Shown here: positions 12,176 to 22,490 of the stretch, piece after piece | How the letters are laid out: every line of letters starts with the position of its first letter | Numbering within the stretch: position 1 is the stretch's first letter | From: Brachynemurus nebulosus | Taxonomy: Eukaryota; Arthropoda; Insecta; Neuroptera; Myrmeleontidae | Direction: 5' to 3' | DNA: 64,000 bases | NCBI GenBank assembly: GCA_035578155.1 | Contig: JAPWDM010000013.1 | Span: 8,147,527-8,211,526 of the forward strand | Notes under the pieces: generated by a model | The model's input: the letters and a program-made list of their open reading frames with translations, nothing else | Database searches by the model: none | What the model was told of the DNA's origin: nothing | Position numbers and translations under genes: made by a program

Positions 12176-13052
12176 CAGTGGCGTAGCGTGCCTTGGAGGG
12201 GCCCTGTATCAAAATTAGTTGGGGAGCCCAAATGAAGGGTAAAGATTTCTCACAAAAGAAACAAAAATGCTTGCATTAAATTAAAATAAATATTTATTGA
12301 TTATTAGTTATCGCTTCCTCCTAGAAATTGAGCTAGCCAAACAATTTAAATTAAATATATACTTTTCTTGCCTTTTTTTCGGCAAATTGATTTACCAAAT
12401 CATCTATAGTTGAAGACGGTTTCAGTTTTTTTTAAAATTTCTGCCTCTATAGACAATAGATAGCCGTTCCTGCCCCATCGAAGTCCTTAGGTAATTTTTT
12501 ATCAATTTTTTTATTTTGAAAAACTTCTTTCAGCTGTTGTGGTTGTAAATGGAAGGGTTAAGAATAGAAAGCATGCTGTTATTACCTCCGGAAAACTGAG
12601 CTCCTTAATGGAATGAATTTTTTGAATTTCAGATTTTAAGCATGTTTTCAGTGCAATTAATTGTTCATAAAGATTAACTGAGATGTCTTTACTGTATTTA
12701 GCCGACAGTTTTCCGGAAGTGTTTTTTATCACTTCGTTTGAAGAAGATAGGAGTTTCTCCGGTTGTAATACTTCGAACATATTACTCAGATCACAAAGGT
12801 ACTGAAATCTGTTTAGTTTGAGAAATTAATATATCTAAACAGCAATAGGATACATTGACTTTGAAATATGATTCCGGGTCTGAAATTCTCTCGTATGACA
12901 GTTTTGTTGTATGTTTTTTTCCCGGAAAGCACGAGATTAAGTGACATTGTGGATAACATTTTACTAATTTTTGCTTACACACGTTAGGGGCCTCTGTAGC
13001 CCGGGGAACACGTATCATTGATACGGCTGATACGGCGGTAGCTACGCCCCTG
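12176..13052 (-). mobile_element. Internally deleted hAT transposon with perfect 8-bp TSD
   Basis: The ends are CAGTGGCGTAGC on the left and GCTACGCCCCTG on the right, an imperfect inverted repeat typical of hAT elements. Directly outside both ends lies the identical octamer TTGCCGAC (12168-12175 and 13053-13060), the 8-bp target-site duplication expected of hAT insertion. The element is only 877 bp long and retains just the C-terminal part of a transposase on the minus strand, so it is a deletion derivative that could only move with help in trans. The perfect TSD argues for a not very old insertion, yet the remaining coding part is already frameshifted. Confidence 0.93.
12425..12900 (-). pseudogene. 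hAT transposase C-terminal fragment (frameshifted)
   Basis: Minus-strand translation gives three pieces in different frames. The first, near 12800-12900, contains DPESYFKVNV followed by CLDILISQ, matching the region just before the dimerisation domain in hAT proteins of the DUF4371/ZMYM-like type. The second (12511-12780) begins MFEVLQPEKLL and ends with LPFTTTTAERSFSK, the hallmark of the hAT C-terminal dimerisation domain. The third, in another frame at about 12430-12510, reads KLIKNYLR then MGQERL, the usual continuation of that domain. At least two single-base frameshifts separate the pieces. The N-terminal zinc finger and the catalytic RNase H-like part are missing. It lies entirely between the hAT ends at 12176 and 13052. 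It cannot encode an active transposase. Family recognition is from motif memory; I could not run a profile search. Confidence 0.88.
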
Positions 13053-13060
13053 TTGCCGAC

Positions 13061-14220
13061 ACAATTAAAATCAAACACTATAAGGCCAAATCAATTAAAA
13101 TAGATCTGAAGTCATTAACAAATGAAGCAAAATTATAGTTCGTTGTTAGAAATTCCAGCATTGTATGAGATAAGATTTTTTGGAAAATAATTTCTCTGTT
13201 ACATCCACCATCCAAATAATCCATCCTGTATTTCATTAACCCCTACGTGGTATTTGGTGTGGTCTCTGGTTTGGTGACCGAGTGAGGTGCTGACTGTCGC
13301 ATTATTCTGCCCCCTCCCGACCGTTCTCGTAAGTTCGGTTATTATTATATTACGTCACTACATCGCTTGCTGAAACGCCAAAGATGAAGAGATGGGAAGA
13401 ATAACTTCAATTTATTATATTATAATAAAAAGCAAGTAAGAAAATTACAAAGTAGAAATAGAAGAGTACGAGAAAATTGTCGTGATGATTGCAAATCATA
13501 TTTCTTCGTCATTTTTGAAAAATGCCATCGTTGCTGACTTTAACTCTTCTCCACACAGAGTGGATGGAGCTGGAGTTGTGTGAAGCCGCGTTCGACACAA
13601 CTTTTAACATTCAATATCTGATTTTAAACTCATTAACATTAAGCGAAGTAATTGCGACTGAATAATTCGCAAAGTCAATCGGTGTGGTACAGGTCGTGAC
13701 AAATTTTAATTGTCCTATCTTGAAAAACACGACCTTCTCTGGAGACAATTTAACTCAGTGTGTAATGAGTTTCAAAGAAATATTGAAGTCATTTTCACTT
13801 TCCCTTTAAAATAAAAATTTCTTATCTCAATAGTGTCTTGTCTGAAAGCCATTCAACACGAAGAACTGAAGAAGTTAAAACTCAAAACATTTCAGCTTCA
13901 CTGTGATGTTTTTTCTAGCTGATTCGTTGACAGTTCTTCTCGTTAAATTGCTAGCCAACAAATTTTCATCAGATATAAACACAAATTTATTCCAAAAAAG
14001 TAAAAACGTATAATATGGATAACAAAGGGCTGGTTCATGAAAACTGAAAAAATTAAACCTCATTTATGAAAATTTCCGCCATACATGTGTACTTATCGAA
14101 TACCCGTCTCTTCCATGGATTAGCGGTTTTGATATAAACGTAATTTTTACACCTTTTCTGTAATCCGTTTTCATTATTTATGTGTAAAGTTAGTCCAAAA
14201 CTTGAACACCACCTAATGCA
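13061..14220. other. AT-rich non-coding stretch
   Basis: A GC-richer patch at 13240-13400 has no open frame. The two adjoining minus frames of about 60 codons near 13875-14238 are unsupported. Confidence 0.45.
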
Positions 14221-14540
14221 ATATCTTTTTTTATTCAAAAAAAATTTTTTTATTCAAAAGAATATTTTTTTTACTCATTTTCAATAGTCAAGAAAATATT
14301 TCTTTGAATCACACAATTATTTTTTTTTTATTCAAAGCAAAAAAAAATCGAATTTTTTTTTTTGATTCGAAGGAATGAATATTTTCTTTATTTTTTTTTT
14401 TAATAGTCAAAAAATATTTTTTTGAATCAAATAATTATTTTTTTGATCCAAGTGAAAAAAAAATCGAATAATTTTTTTCTGGTTTAAAAAAATATTTTTT
14501 GCACTTTTTTCAGTAGTCAAAAAGTTTTTAAAGTGTATCA
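14221..14540. repeat. A/T-rich tandem repeat, period about 110-118 bp
   Basis: The word AGTCAAGAAAATATTTCTTT / AGTCAAAAAATATTTTTTTG / AGTCAAAAAGTTTTTAAAGT starts at about 14287, 14405 and 14515. ATCGAATTTTTTT and GAATCA-AATTATTTTTTT words lie between. Its style resembles the interior of the element at 41893. Confidence 0.6.
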
Positions 14541-16488
14541 ATATAATTTTTGTCGTGGCCTGTAGATTATTATTCATTGAAAAGTTATATTATTTATAAG
14601 GAATTATCTCTTTTTCCATTCGAAACTTCATAAAATTTTGTATATTTTCTTTTTAAACATTCGAATGAAAGGGATTTTTCTTATCACTCTATTATCAAAC
14701 CATTTTATATTTACAATATTCTTCGAGAAATTGTATATATTTCAACGAAATAAAGTCGACTTATAAAACTTGACAATATTTAATATATATATATATATAT
14801 ATATTGAAAGTCACTATACCATCTAGTAGATACATATACATACTTAATCATCAATTTAATACCGTATGTTACACTTCATAAGCACCACAGTGACACTTAA
14901 AAATTAGTAAAATGCCAAGTAGGTATTTGAAACTGTCAAATAGGCGTGGCTTAATAAAAATGGCTGACGAAAAGGTGTATTGACATTAGTTTTATATGCA
15001 ATAGTTGGTGCGATATGAAGAAAAAATGATAAATATTAAAACTGTTTGTAGATGAGTTGACAAGTTCGAAGCAAAGAAATTTTGTTGAAGGAGAGAGAAT
15101 TTTGTATCTGAAAAATAGTTAAAATATGGTAAAAATATGAGAAAATGAGTGAATGAGTTAATGAATATTACAATTTACAGTGTACAGACGTCAAATTTGA
15201 ATGGTAAACTGTCAACGAATGGAAGAAACAAATATAATTGTATGTAAATGTAGATTTATAAAGTTCAAAACGTTAATGACATTTCAGCAAATGCACTTTA
15301 AGCATAGTCTGATTTTTAAACACCAGATGTCATACCCTCATTCGACAGATCCCAATAATGTTAAGTTAGCGAAGAAGTTACAAAGATACGCCTTCGTAGG
15401 AAGACTCGTTTCTAGAGAAAATTTGAGCCTTGCACCGGTAATTAGAAGCATTGAAAGCCGTCATTCAATTTTTTTAGATTGATGATCATCTCGAAATCTA
15501 GAGTATTTAGACTGAATATTATATTCCATCATTTTAATAACAAGAAAGTATACACTTTAAATTTTGATTCAGAACTCAAAACAATTACTCCTTCAATTTT
15601 TGGCCAATATTAAACTCAAGTAAATGAACACCCGGTAAGAAAAAAAACTTGGTACATTTTAAAGATATTATACGAAATAAAATTCATTGAAAATTTGATT
15701 ACGGAAGTAATTTTATTCATTTCTGACGAAAGAGGGACATTTTAAAAAGATGAAATATTAAACTTCTACTCAAAACATATTTTCATTTTCATTAACGAAA
15801 ATCAGTGAGTAAGCAAACAGTCCAATGATTTTCCAGTAAGCTTTTCATAATTATGAATTATTTTCAAATATAAAAGATCTCTGTGCTTTGATAGAAAACT
15901 TTGCCTAATCCTTATCTAAAAATTTATTCAATTACAACAAAGACTTTCCAGGAAGCGAAATACCATCAAGTTATCATAATTAGTGCCGCTATCGCCCTCA
16001 TTATCAAAAATAACGGTCCAAACTCTCAAAAATATTTTTGTAGTTAATTCAATTTAAAAATTAAATAATTTATTATTTTTTAATCAAAAATAAATTAATA
16101 AATGAATTTCAAGTTTGCTCAAATGTTTCTTTTATTAGGTACCTACTCTTAGCTAAATCAACTGACATTGTGTTCCATCTGAATGAACATAGCCGCGATT
16201 CAATTGGTGCATAACCACCGCAGTTATGTATGAAGTTAGTTACACACACGCATACCAACCAAAATAATTGTTTAATACAATTGAAGATTTAGTTTGACAG
16301 TGATCAATGGTATTACACTGTTTAGCTGTCGATATAAAGAGGGACTGGTGTTCTATTAAATGCTGCTAATCGGGTAACACTGACTATTTGATAACAATTT
16401 TTGAGTGATAAGTAATAGCAATAGTTTAAATTTTAGAGAAATTTTGAAATAAACCACAAAATACCCATTACTAAATATCAGAGAACTT
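14541..16488. other. AT-rich non-coding stretch
   Basis: It contains a (TA)n tract at about 14783-14806 and a 93-codon plus frame at 15201-15482 that I do not recognise. That frame has no splice or promoter context, so I do not call it a gene. Confidence 0.45.
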
Positions 16489-16600
16489 GCGGATGCGGTA
16501 TTTTAAAATAGCTTCAGATGCGGATGCGGATGCGGATTTTTTAAGAGCAACATCTGCAGCAGCGGATGCGAGTGCGGGCGCGAATGTAATAGTTGCAAAA
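16489..16600 (+). repeat. GCGGAT hexamer-rich repeat, copy 1
   Basis: GCGGATGCGG and three tandem GCGGAT hexamers precede GCGGATTTTTTAAGAGCAAC and ATCTGCAGCAGCGGATGCGA. The same ordered words occur inverted at about 27425-27500. The segment is GC-rich in AT-rich flanks. No termini or TSD were found, so only a family relationship is claimed. Confidence 0.65.
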
Positions 16601-17108
16601 TTAACCAGTTTTCTGTACCAGTACCAAGAAAAAGTATGTGTTTCTGGATAATATTTGATGGCAATAAATAAATTAGTTTCAGTTTTAACCGCTTAGGTGT
16701 GACTTAAAAAAGTGAAAAATCTCCTGAAAGCCTCCGATCCAACAATTCGAAAGTCGTGTTTTATGTCGAAATTCATCCACATTATATCTGCATCAAAATA
16801 ATATAGAAGTAGATGTAAGAAATCAAAATAAATGTTACGCATTCTGCAGCGACGCTGTTCGATATTCTTCTCATTTAAACTTTGCTGGATTACTTAATAA
16901 AAATTATTCTGAAATAGACGATTCTTCCCTTCTGACATTACCGTAAATAGGAATTACCGAATTACTGTTTAGTAATCATTAAAGATATGATATTTGTTTT
17001 TACATAGAAATGATTTTTATCATAACGCATATTTTGTCTAATAAACAATGATATTACCAGTAATTTCTACTAATAAGATTAATGATAGTAAATTTGCAAT
17101 AAGCGAAG

Positions 17109-17265
17109 CAGGGTCGGTGCAAGAAATGACGGACCCCCAAGAACAAAAAAAAATTTTCGAACATTTTGTTCTCCAAAAAAAACCTCTTCTCCCTCTGACC
17201 GGACCCCTTTTTATATCCAGGCTCCCGGCTAATTTCCCGACCTGCCCATACTCTCGCTGGCCCTG
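17109..17265. mobile_element. Small hAT miniature element with decayed TSD
   Basis: It begins CAGGGTCGG and ends CTGGCCCTG. The outside octamers AAGCGAAG and AAGCCAAA agree at six of eight positions. The size (157 bp), GC-rich content and CAGGG...CCCTG ends match the element at 44250. Open frames of 72 codons on both strands overlap it but cross its borders and look fortuitous. Confidence 0.72.
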
Positions 17266-17631
17266 AAGCCAAATGATTGAGATTGTTAAGCTATTCGTAT
17301 TTATATGGGTAATATAAATATGAATTGTGTGTATTTTATCTACAAAAAAGACTTAAAAGTTTAGGGAAAATGTATATCAAAGTGTTGTCTGCGGCTTCAA
17401 ATATGGAAAAAAGCTACAATCCTACGAGTTAATCTTGGCGGAGGGAAAGTTGTCGCTTCGATTCTACGTTCATAAAATCCTTCTGTATTTCTTATGAAAG
17501 CATTGACACTCAAAAAACGATCATACCCTGCGTACGGTTTGAAATTTTAAACCTTTTAAGCCTTCTCCAAACAATCCAGGACAGAAAATTATATAAATAG
17601 AGTCCACATTTCATTCTTATATATTACTAGC

Positions 17632-17950
17632 CGTATACCCGATCGGATTTCCCTTTGACAACATCTTTTTATTACGTACTCACTTATTGCTCACTTTTCA
17701 TGTTTTTCAAAAGCCTTAATTAAATATCCACGTTTCTAATTTGAAAAATGATGGATTTTCCATACGAACTTTCATTTCCTATTTTAACCCCTCAGGGAAT
17801 TAGTTTCCAGAAACGTTTACACAACTGACTTTTATTTATAAATAGAAGCCTAAACGCCAATTTTCATATCTCCTGTGCTAAATTTCGTCCTTCTAAACCC
17901 AACAGTTTAGGCTGTGTGTCAGTGTTAATAATTTATTAAATAAGGTATTA
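17632..17950 (+). repeat. Non-LTR-like 3' end, tail degenerate
   Basis: Beginning ACTAGCCGTATACCCG, the segment shares with 19632-19865 the ordered words GAATTTTC/GGATTTTC, ATTTTAACCC, AGGGAAT, CCTTCTAAACC and CAGTTTAGGCTGTG. Here the tail is reduced to TGTCAGTGTT. The pattern of a conserved body plus a tetramer tail suggests the 3' end of a LINE or SINE. It abuts the composite repeat at 17952. Confidence 0.5.
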
Positions 17951-18074
17951 TTAGTCGAATTTTCTCCGAAAAATTAGACTTATACAGTCTATACGATAAG
18001 AGCTGCGAGAGGCGAGAGTAGGGGCGCTATCCGTTTTCGGACCCGTAGAACACGAATATGTAGAAAAAAAAATG

Positions 18075-18078
<4 letters not shown>

Positions 18079-18125
<47 letters not shown>
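18079..18125. repeat. (TA)n microsatellite in composite repeat I
   Basis: About 23 TA dinucleotides. The same tract, slightly shorter, lies at the homologous place in copy II (59995-60034), so it belongs to the element. Confidence 0.95.
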
Positions 18126-18127
<2 letters not shown>

Positions 18128-18439
18128 CCCGCCACCTTTTAATTTGTGTAGGGCCCCCCTATGGAAGTTAAGAGATGAAATTTGGTAAATGGGGCTCATT
18201 TTCGAGGCACCTCATACTATCAAAGTGGGGTCAAATTTTGGGCAAATTTTTTTTCTGACCCGACCTTTAAGGGGGTGGTGGGGGGCGGAAAAGCAATAAA
18301 ACTTTTTCAAACCGGTTTTAAATAATGTTTCGGTCAATTATCTACAACATATCCAAAATTCAGCTTCCTAGGATGATATGGTGGGAGTAGAGGGGGGAAA
18401 AACAATTTTCGCTGGATCTAACAGGCCCCCAGCCCCCCA

Positions 18440-18995
18440 GAATTAACGTAGAGGGTTGAAATTTGGTGTGTTGATAAAGTTCGTACCTAGGTTGTGATTT
18501 TTGGAGGTTTTAATATTTTACCCCCACCCCCCTCATTTTTAAGCTACAATTTCATGCATTTTCGACGTTTTCGAAGTTTGTACCACTCGCACAGGTCACC
18601 CGAATAAACCTAGAGGGCTGAAATTTTGTATTCGGATTGAGTTAGTATCAAGGGGGTGCCTTTTGGGGGTCTCGACTTTTAACCCCTACCCCCACCATTT
18701 TTATACCCAAAAGAACATGATTTTTCTTGTTTTTTAACAGTTTCGTTCGGGTCAAAATCTCCCCAAATAAACCTAGAGGGCTGAAATTTGGTGTACAGGT
18801 TAAGCTAATAGCCAGACACTGTTTTTTGGAGGTTTCAACTTTTAACCCTTACCCCCACGATTTTTACGCCAATATTTCCTTAATTTTTTTGCTTGTTTTC
18901 TAACACGTCTAGAGACTCCATAAGGAAACCTAGAGGGCTGAAATTTTGTACGTGTATTCTGTTAGTATCCAGCTAGTACCTTGTAGGGAGTCCGC
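18440..18995 (+). repeat. Tandem repeats of about 160 bp inside composite repeat I
   Basis: The word GAGGG(C/T)TGAAATTT(T/G)GT starts at 18451, 18613, 18776 and 18933, a spacing of 162, 163 and 157 bp. Each is followed at similar distance by a TTTTAACCC-(C/T)-ACCCCCACC-like tract. A weaker unit (AAGAGATGAAATTTGGTAAA) lies near 18170. The units differ at many positions, so this is an old tandem array carried within the dispersed element. The same array is present inverted at about 59160-59690. Confidence 0.85.
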
Positions 18996-19631
18996 ATCAC
19001 TTTTCCCCCCACTTCTCCCATTTTTACATCGGAATTGAATGCTATTGTTAAATGTGTTTTAAAAGCATTATGTTTATTCTAAATACAAGTAGGCGAATAG
19101 TAATTTTAAAAAATTTAAAAAAAAGTGAACTTACTTTTATGACAAATGAAATACATACATATTAAGTAATTTAAAAATGTTATTAAAGTCACTGTTTATT
19201 TATAAATTAGGAATTTTGGATTTTTAGTATTTATAAAATAGAAATTTTGGATTTTTTTGGAAAGAAAAAATATCTTTATAAAGGCCTTCCAGTTTACTAT
19301 TTAAGGTCCTTTTTTAATATTTAAAACTAAAACATAAAGGCAATTACCGGATAAACATGGGCAGGAATGTCCTCGTACGAATTGTGTTGGCTTTTTTTCT
19401 GCTACCTGTTTTCGGCACAAAATTGAAATTTACTGAGATACAGCCCTTAAATACTTAAAACCTTTTTTTAAAGCCTCGATCAGCCGAACACTCATCACCA
19501 GTTTTGAAACCAACAAAATGACAATTCGGTTGTAGACTTTCAATCACATTTCGCTTGTAGACATTCAATACCGAAGATGAAGGGGAAAATTCGACTACCG
19601 TGATGGGGCCCCGCTGCTCACGGCGTTTTTT

Positions 19632-19865
19632 ATTTTAATAAAATACTTTTATGTATCTCTAACTTCAAAAATGACGAATTTTCATACAAATTTTCATCCC
19701 CTATTTAACCCACTTAGGGAATGAATTTTCAAAAATCCTTTCTTAGTGCTCACCTACATTATATAAGGAACTCCTGTACATAATTTTATCCTTCTAAACC
19801 TAACGGTTTGGGCTGTGCGTTGTCTGTCAGTCAGTCAGTCAGTCAGTGTTAGAAATTTATTAAGT
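19632..19865 (+). repeat. Non-LTR-like 3' end with (GTCA)n tail
   Basis: Related to 17632-17950 but ending in GTCAGTCAGTCAGTCAGTCA (19825-19844). Short tandem tetramers of this kind commonly terminate RTE-type LINEs and derived SINEs. The two related segments flank composite repeat I as direct repeats. Both seem to include their own tail, so this is not a simple insertion into one copy. Confidence 0.55.
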
Positions 19866-19886
19866 AGATGACTTCAAAGTTAGTAA

Positions 19887-20315
19887 TAGTGATGAGCAAA
19901 TGCAAGACCAAGGCCAAGACTTGGCAGTCTTGGTCTTGGTCTTGTTTTTGCATTAAGAATCTTGGTCTTGGTCGTGCTAGAGCAGTTTGAGTTTTGGTCT
20001 TGGTCTTGGTCTTGCAAAATGCGGTCTTGGTATTGGTCTTGGTCTTGGTATTGCTAAAGAATCTTGCACTTTCTTGCATATTTGTATTAGCGAATATTTT
20101 CCTTCTAAAATCAGAATTTTCTCTCTTTACGGTATTAATTATAATTTTAAACTATTTAAATAATTTAGCAAGAGTTTTGCTTTCTTCTTCCTATTGTCTT
20201 GGTATTGGTCTTGCAGTCATACTTATAGTTTTGGTCTTGATCTTGCTTTTGGTCTTGCAAAAAATGCAAGACCAAGACAAGACTGCAAGACCAAGACTAA
20301 TTTTGCTTATTACTA
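19887..20315 (+). mobile_element. Hexamer-rich non-autonomous hAT element, copy 2
   Basis: This copy has the same left end (TAGTGATGAGCAAA) and the same conserved core as the copies at 9483 and 61713. The right end has decayed to TTTTGCTTATTACTA, and the flanking octamers (GTTAGTAA and ATTGGGAA) match at only five of eight positions. It therefore looks older than the other two. The TCTTGG arrays differ in length, so the total is 429 bp against 459 and 399 bp. It sits just downstream of the (GTCA)n-tailed repeat that ends near 19865. Confidence 0.88.
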
Positions 20316-21432
20316 ATTGGGAACGAATCCATTTATATTTTTGTGGAAATTGATGAAGTTTTGTTAAAATCCAAAAATTTCCCTAAATAAAATATGCTTC
20401 CTCTTGTCTATGATCAAACAAAAAGGCAGTTTTATAACGTGTTTCACAAAAAATAGGTCCTATATACCACAAAATTGCACTTTCAACAATATCTTTGCAT
20501 ATTCTGAAACATCGTATACCTCCTCCAACTTTCCTAGTGCCCTCTATTGTTCCTTATAGCCACACAATTACTTCTCAACATATCTAGTCTACAGTAGTTG
20601 TTACTACCTAGCCACCTAGGTGACGGTATAGTTCTCCCGGCTTTGACGAGAAGGTCAAACCAACTTCACAGAGAGATAAAACAAAGTGTACAGGAGCGAA
20701 CGACAAGATATGAAACCTAGTCACGTGTTTTGTTTGTTTCACCTGAATATCGTCATCGCATAGGTATAGACACACATAGAAATATCTAACCGGGAGTCAC
20801 CCACCACCTGAGGTAGAAGTTACATAATAAATGTTACATAATGGAGTATATTATTATCAATGGATCGGTTGTCGTCGACAATGTGAAGTCTACGGTGATG
20901 ACCTCCCCGCCATCATCGTATCAAGAGTAACTTATTTTGTTATGTGCCACTTTCAAATGTTTTTTCCTCTTTTTTTTTCTCTTTGGTAAATAAAAACATA
21001 AGACGCGAGTTGAATTAAATATGATGTTTATTTGTTTATTAGGTGGCCACCCATTTTGTTTTTATTTTACTTTTTTGTCAATTTTTTTTTCGTTTGTTGA
21101 TAGGTTCTTTCTTTTTAAAGACCAAAGGTCATGACAATTTTCATTTTCTTGTAAAACGATAAAAAAAATTTGACTAGATTGTTAAAAGATCACCAGCTTC
21201 TTTTTAGAAACTACCAAGGTTAGAGTAATTTTAGCTCTTGGAGCATAGTTCAACTTGTGATTTGAGTAAAAAATTATTTCAGGCATAAGAAACAATTGAA
21301 GTCAAAATTCACTTCAAGGATTATAAAGTTTTTGATGAGGTTGCAAAAATATCATCAGCTTCTTTAGAATTAAGATGAATTGAAAATTATATTAAAAAAA
21401 GGAGTACATACAAATTTAATTTAAGAAGTGGG
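20316..21432. other. Non-coding stretch with mixed composition
   Basis: The part 20570-20930 is closer to 45% GC and lacks the A/T runs of its flanks, but carries no open frame of note and no recognisable motif. The remainder is AT-rich with nothing seen. Confidence 0.45.
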
Positions 21433-22075
21433 AAGGACAGTGGGCAAAACTCTATGGGAGCTGCTCCCTAGTGCCCAAGGTTGAGACCGGTCCCGATCGA
21501 TAGCCCTGGTCTAACTTTGTCAATAGGCACGTTCATGGAGAACCTGGCCTTCAAAAGTTATAGGGCGTCAAATGCACAAAAAGTCTGCATGTGGCCATAG
21601 CCAAACGGGATACTCTGTATAGGTACAAATGGCTTATGAGACATGTCGTGGGCCAGCCTGCCACCGTGTAAAACCACTTTCCTGGCAAGTGGCCTAACCT
21701 TGTTTTTTCACGTGGCCTATTGCAGAAGACGTACCGAGCGGCTTCAAATCTGTACATTGGGAGTATCCGAAGAGAAGTTTGGGAGTCCTACCGGTGGTGA
21801 TTTCTGGAAGACCACTTGATAGATTGCCGAAATATGGTAGCCCGTACTGCACCCTCCCGAAGGGGACTCTAATGCCTGCTTCAGGTCAACATACATCGTT
21901 TCCTTAAGAAATGGCCACGTGGAGTATGCAAAACTTACTGCACGACAGAATTTTTGAAGGCCAGGTTCTCCATACCTAAGATGGGTATATTTGTGACCTA
22001 CTAGGAAGGGGCTTTCAGAGAATACATATCTCACCAGTGCTCGCCGGAGGGGGGGCAAATTTCGGCATTGTCCTT
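21433..22075. repeat. Unclassified GC-rich interspersed repeat, copy 1
   Basis: The segment starts AAGGACAGTGGGCAAAACTC and ends CATTGTCCTT, giving an imperfect 10-bp inverted terminus. It is alignable throughout with 56696-57285, with shared landmarks AAGGTTGAGACCGGT, CGATCGATAGCC, CACTTTCCTGGCAAGTGGCC, GAAGACGTACCGAGCGG and TTCCTTAAGAAATGGCCACG. It is markedly GC-richer than its surroundings. Minus-strand frames of 104 and 68 codons occur, but they correspond to no protein I recognise and are broken in copy 2. Copy 1 has insertions of a few tens of bases relative to copy 2. Confidence 0.85.
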
Positions 22076-22425
22076 TTAGCTGCTAACTATCATAAAATAT
22101 CTACTTTTAAATACAGAGTATACTTACAATAAAGGACTAAGATGTAGGTTTTGATACCGAAAGTGAAGTTTGTTGAACTTTTTAAGGAACTAAAGTATGT
22201 ATTTTTGTCCCATAATTGCAAAAATTTTATTGTAGGTACTAATATACGTAACTAACTTATTGAATTTTGAAAAAAGTACCTATTCTTCTTATTAAGCACT
22301 TTCTCACTACCAACTGGGAAATTTCCTTTCCTAATCTTTTTGTATCGAAAAAGCTTTTTTTGTATATTTTATATAGAGTTAATTCAATGTCTATTTGAAA
22401 TATGGAATTTTTTTAACATCTAGAG

Positions 22426-22490
22426 CAGAGGCTCCGAAAAGTGTAACCCACGAACCTATGAAGAGTCTGACCCACGATATCAGATCACTC
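22426..22490 (+). repeat. Probable hAT left-end relic
   Basis: CAGAGGCTCCGAAAAGTGTA followed by ACCCACGAACC resembles hAT ends of the form CAGGGGTTCCCAAA...GCCC-CG. No partner end or TSD was found. Confidence 0.35.

Larger units (their letters stand above)
17952..19631 (+). repeat. Composite repeat, copy I (inverted partner at 58111-60162)
   Basis: From TAGTCGAATTTTCTCC on the left to the GC-rich hairpin CCGTGA...TCACGG and a T-run on the right, this segment reappears nearly identical in reverse orientation at 58111-60162. In order it holds a conserved unique block, a (TA)n tract, a G/C-run-rich part, four to five diverged repeats of about 160 bp, and a unit ending in ATCTTCGGTATTGAATG (reverse orientation here). 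Just before the right hairpin lies GGGGAAAATTCGACTA, the inverted complement of the left end, so a 15-16-bp TIR exists, but shared sequence continues about 30 bp past it. I cannot assign it to a known superfamily. No coding capacity is visible. Confidence 0.85.

Noticed and set aside
15201..15482. 93-codon plus-strand frame
   Set aside because: No domain, no splice signals and no conserved copy that I could see. Frames of this length are expected by chance in 64 kb.
19570..19631. GC hairpin at the end of composite repeat I as a Helitron 3' end
   Set aside because: No CTRR terminus follows within about 10 nt of the hairpin in either copy, and a T-run follows instead.
19849..20353. Open frames of 76 and 119 codons
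   Set aside because: They are by-products of the hexamer arrays in copy 2.
20808..20826. TGAGGTAG, resembling the let-7 seed
   Set aside because: The match ends after eight bases and no hairpin precursor of the right size surrounds it.
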